From Zea mays (taxonomy: Eukaryota > Streptophyta > Magnoliopsida > Poales > Poaceae), in NCBI RefSeq assembly GCF_902167145.1, contig NW_023366853.1, positions 1 to 64,000 on the forward strand: a stretch of 64,000 nt of DNA. The letters run 5' to 3'. Of the stretch, positions 60,101-64,000 are shown one piece after another (position 1 is the stretch's first letter; each line of letters starts with the position of its first letter). A program made the position numbers and the translations under genes. The notes under the pieces were generated by a model. That model was given only the letters and a program-made list of their open reading frames with translations. It ran no database searches and was not told where the DNA came from.

Positions 60101-63100
60101 ATGGTCTCCACCAGAAATCCAAGAATGTGATCTATGGCAAGGAAACATATGTGGGGTGAGGTGTACGAGCCTCTGGTCGATGATCAATGGCCACACAACC
60201 CCCATTTTGCCGAAAATAGCCATGAGCGACCATTTTCAATAATATTAGAGGCTAAGACCTACGGATTTTTGACCAAGAAATGGTCTCCACCAGAAATCCA
60301 AGAATGTGATCTATGACAAGGAAACATATGTGGGGTGAGGTGTATGAGCATCTGGTCGACGATCAATGGCCACACAACCCCCATTTTGCCGAAAATAGCC
60401 ATGAATGACCATTTTCAATAATACCAAAGGCTAACACGTACGAGTTTTTAACCAAGAAATGGTTTCCACCAGAAATCCAAGAATGTAATCTATGGCAAGG
60501 AAACATATGTGGGGTGAGGTTTATGAGCCTCTAGTCGATGATAAATGGCCACACAACCCCCATTTTTTATGAAAATAGCCATGAGCGACCTTGAAAATAG
60601 CCATGAGCGACCATTTTCAATAATACTAGAGGCTAAGACCTACGGATTTTTGACCAAGAAATGGTCTCCACCAGAAATCCAAGAATGTGATCTATGGCAA
60701 GGAAACATATGTGGGGTGAGGTGTATGAGCCTCTGGTCGATGATCAATGGCCACACAACCCCCATTTTTGTCGAAAATAGCCATGAACGACCATTTTCAA
60801 TAATATCGAAGGCTAACACCTACGGATTTTTGACCAAGAAATGGTCTCCACCAGAAATCCAAGAGTGTGATCTACGACAAGGAAACATGTGTGGGGTGAG
60901 GTGTTTGAGCCTCTGGTCGATGATCAATGGCCACACAACCCCCATTTTTGCCGAAAATAGCCATGAATGACCATTTTCAATAATACCGAAGGCTAACACG
61001 TACGGATTTTTGACCAAGAAATGGTCTCCACCAGAAATCCAAGAATGTGATCTATCGCAAGGAAACATATGTGGGGTGAGGTGTATGAGCCTCTGGTCGA
61101 TGATCAATGGCCACACAACCCCCATTTTTGTCGAAAATAGCCATGAACGACCATTTTCAATAATATCGAAGGCTAACACCTACGGATTTTTGACCAAGAA
61201 ATGGTCTCCACCAGAAATCCAAGAATGTAATCTATGGCAAGGAAACATATGTGGGGTGGGTTTATGAGCCTCTAGTCGATGATAAATGGCCACACAACCC
61301 CCATTTTTTATGAAAATAGCCATGAGCGACCATTTTCAATAATACTAGAGGCTAACACCTACGGATTTTAGACCAAGAAATGGTCTCCACCAGAAATCCA
61401 AGAATGTGATCTATGGCAAGGAAACATATGTGGGGTGAGGTGTACGAGCCTCTGGTCGATGATCAATGGCCACACAACCCCCATTTTTGTCGAAAATAGC
61501 CATGAACGACCATTTTCAATAATATCGAAGGCTAACACCTACGGATTTTTGACCAAGAAATGGTCTCCACCAGAAATCCAAGAATGTGATCTATGGCAAG
61601 GAAACATATGTGGGGTGAGGTGTATGAGCCTCTGGTCGATGATCAATGGCCACACAACCCTCATTTTTGTCGAAAATAGCCATGAACGACCATTTTCAAT
61701 AATATCGAAGGCTAACACGTACGAGTTTTTAACCAAAAAATGGTTTCCACCAGAAATCCAAGAATGTAATCTATGGCAAGGAAACATATGTGGGGTGAGG
61801 TGTATGAGCCTCTGGTCGATGATAAATGGCCACACAACCCCCATTTTTTATGAAAATAGCCATGAACGACCATTTTCAATAATACCGAAGGCTAACACCT
61901 ACAGATTTTTGACCAAGAAATGGTCTCCACCAGAAATCCAAGAATGTGATCTATGGCAAGGAAACATATGTGGGGTGAGGTGTATGAGCCTCTGGTCGAT
62001 GATCAATGGTCACACAACCCCATTTTTGTCGAAAATAGCCAGGAGCAGCAATTTTCAATGACACTGATGGCTAACACCTATGGATTTTTGACCAGAAATG
62101 GTCTCCAACAGAAATCCAAGAATGTGGTCTATGGCAAGGAAACATATGTGGGGTGAGGTGTATGAGCCTTTGGTCGATGATCAATGGCCACACAACCCCC
62201 AATTTTGTCGAAAATAGCTATGAACGACCATTTTCAATAATACCGAAGGCTAACACCTACGGATTTTTGACCAAGAAATGGTCTCCACCAGAAATCCAAG
62301 AATGTGATCTATAGCAAGAAAACGTATGTGGGGTGAAGTGTACGAGCCTCTAGTCAATGATAAATGGCCACACAACCCCCATTTTTGTCGAAAATAGTGA
62401 TCAACGACCATTTTCAATAATACTGAAGGCTAACACGTATGGATTTTTGACCAAGAAATGGTCTCCACCAGAAATCCAAGAATGTGATCTATGGCAAGAA
62501 AAGATACGTGGGGTGAGGTGTATGAGCCTCTGGTCGAAGATCAATGGCCACACAACCCCATTTGTGTCGAAAATAGCCAAGAACGACCATTTACAATAAT
62601 ACCGAAGGCTAACAACTACGGATTTTTGACCAAGAGAAGATCTCCACCAGAAATCCAAGAATGTGATCTATGGCAAGGAAACATATGTGGGGTGAGGTGT
62701 ACGAGCCTCAGATCGATGATCAATGGCCACACAACCCCCATTTTTGTCGAAAATAGCCATGAATGACCATTTTCAATACTTCCGAAGGCTAACACCTACG
62801 GATTTTTGACCAAGAAATCGTCTCCACCAAAAATCCAAGAATATGAGCTATGGCAAGGAAACATATTAGGGTGAGGTGTACGAGCCTCTGGTCAATGATC
62901 AGTGGCCACACAACCCCCATTTTTTGTCGAAAATAGTGATCAACGACCATTTTCAATAATACTGAAGGCTAACACGTATGGATTTTGCCCAAGAAATGGT
63001 CTCCACCAGAAATCCAAGAGTGTGCTCTATGGCAAGGAAACGTATGTGGGGTGAGGTGTATGAGCCTCTGGTCGATGATCAATGGCCACACAACCCCCAT

Positions 63101-64000
63101 TTTTGTCGAAAACAGCCATGAACGACCATTTTCAATAATACCGAAGGCTAACACGTACGGATTTTTGACCAAGAAATGGTCTCCACGAGAAATCCAAGAT
63201 TGTGATCTATGGCAATTAAACATATGTGGGGTGAGGTGTACGAGCCTTTGGTCGATGTTAAATGGCCACACAACCCCCTTTTTTGTCGAAAATAGCCATG
63301 AACGACTATTTTCAATAATACCGAAGGCTAACACCTACGGATTTTTGACCAAGAAATGGTCACCACCAGAAATCCAAGAATGTGGTCTATGGCAAGGAAA
63401 CACATGTGGGTGAGGTGTATGAGCCTTTGGTCGATGATCAATTGCCACACAACCCTCATTTTTGTCGAAAGTAGCCATGAACGACCATTTTCAATAATAC
63501 CGAAGGCTAACACCTACGGATTTTTGACCAAGAAATGGTCTCCACCAGAAATCCAAGAATGTGATATATGGCAAGGAAACTTATGTGGGGTGAGGTGTAC
63601 GATCCTCTGGGCGATGATCAATGGCGACACAACCCCCATTTTTTGTCGAAAATAGCCACGAATGACCATTTTCAATGACACTGAAGGCTAACACCTATGA
63701 ATTTTTGACCAACAAATGGTCTCCACAAGAAATCCAACATTATGATCTATGGCAAGAAAACATATGTGGGGTGAAGTGTACGAGCCTCTGGTCGATGATC
63801 AATGGCAACACAACCCCCATTTTTGTCGAAAATAGCCATGAACGACCATTTTCAATAATACCGAAGGCTAACACGTACGAGTTTTTGACCAAGAAATGGT
63901 CTCCACCAGAAATCCAAGAATGTGATCTATGGCAAGGAAACATATGTGGGGTGAGGTGTACGAGCCTCTGGTCGATGATCAATGGCCACACAACCCCCAT
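57159..64000 (+). repeat. knob180 satellite block, plus orientation, to window end
   Basis: About 38 monomers. It includes the 1280-bp HOR. Exact 180-bp spacing is clear at 59641-59820, 59821-60000 and neighbours. From about 62030 the monomers become more divergent, with many private substitutions and one-base indels (e.g. 62090, 62865, 62985, 63408) and no 202-bp form. The window edge cuts the last monomer at GGCCACACAACCCCCAT. Confidence 0.95.
58560..61190 (+). repeat. 1280-bp higher-order repeat, two copies
   Basis: Units are about 58560-59840 and 59841-61120, with similarity running to about 61190. Landmarks at 1280 bp include the 202-bp monomer (59310/60590), CCAAGAGTGTGATC (59580/60860), GTGTTTGAGCC and CTATCGCAAGG (59772/61052). 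Seven monomers with one 22-bp duplication and two 179-bp forms give 7 x 180 + 22 - 2 = 1280. Differences seen are TTTTTTACC versus TTTTTGACC and ACATATG versus ACATGTG. Confidence 0.87.

Noticed and set aside
1..64000. TR-1 knob repeat, CentC, rDNA or tRNA genes
   Set aside because: None of their characteristic sequences was recognised. All non-transposon sequence reads as knob180 variants.

Overview
The window looks like part of a maize heterochromatic knob (Zea mays or a very close relative). About 54.5 kb of the 64 kb is one tandem satellite with a monomer of about 180 bp. I recognise it as the maize knob 180-bp repeat (knob180) from its characteristic sequence. A single nested LTR retrotransposon interrupts it at 29193-38649. 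I see no cellular protein-coding gene, rRNA, tRNA, CRISPR array or bacterial feature. The many open frames in the satellite arise because 180 is a multiple of three, and I do not treat them as genes.

Layout. Throughout, '+' means the monomer reads GGCCACACAACCCCCAT on the given strand. From 1 to 28741 the array is almost entirely in '-' orientation, with two short '+' islands (437-1092 and 5058-5290). At about 28741 the polarity flips. From there to 64000 the array is mainly '+', with six '-' islands between 40.4 and 57.2 kb. Several blocks are higher-order repeats (HORs): 1640 bp x3 (10.2-15.2 kb), 1842 bp x2 partial (15.9-18.5 kb), 920 bp x2 (21.9-23.8 kb), 3779 bp x2 plus a partial third (40.5-48.6 kb), 2016 bp x2 (53.3-57.4 kb) and 1280 bp x2 (58.6-61.2 kb). 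Monomers in the first ~4 kb and last ~2 kb are visibly more divergent and show no clear HOR.

Length variants explain the HOR sizes. There is a 179-bp form (one A lost in the CGACAAAAATG / CGGCAAAATG tract), the 180-bp form, a 202-bp form with a 22-bp internal duplication, one double-duplication form of about 224 bp, and an 86-bp form made by a 94-bp deletion. For four HORs the period equals n x 180 + 22 per 202-bp monomer - 1 per 179-bp monomer.

The retrotransposon is a Ty1-copia element of the Sirevirus lineage (Opie/Ji-like), 9457 bp, inserted on the minus strand with a perfect 5-bp target duplication ATGGT. It has two LTRs (1316 and 1322 bp), a tRNA-iMet-type primer binding site, gag, pol (protease, integrase, reverse transcriptase, RNase H) and a non-coding 3' region with several polypurine tracts. 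It is recent: by eye about 16 substitutions between LTRs, or about 1.2%. It is also defective, with an early amber stop in gag, an ochre stop in pol, a changed protease active-site triad and a missing expected RNase H aspartate. The two LTRs differ in length only by gain or loss of palindromic units in U3.

I found no convincing undescribed gene system. The points most worth a second look are the mixed-polarity architecture and inversion-bearing HORs, the non-overlapping gag/pol frames with a splice-acceptor-like sequence at the pol opening, and palindrome-unit turnover between the LTRs.
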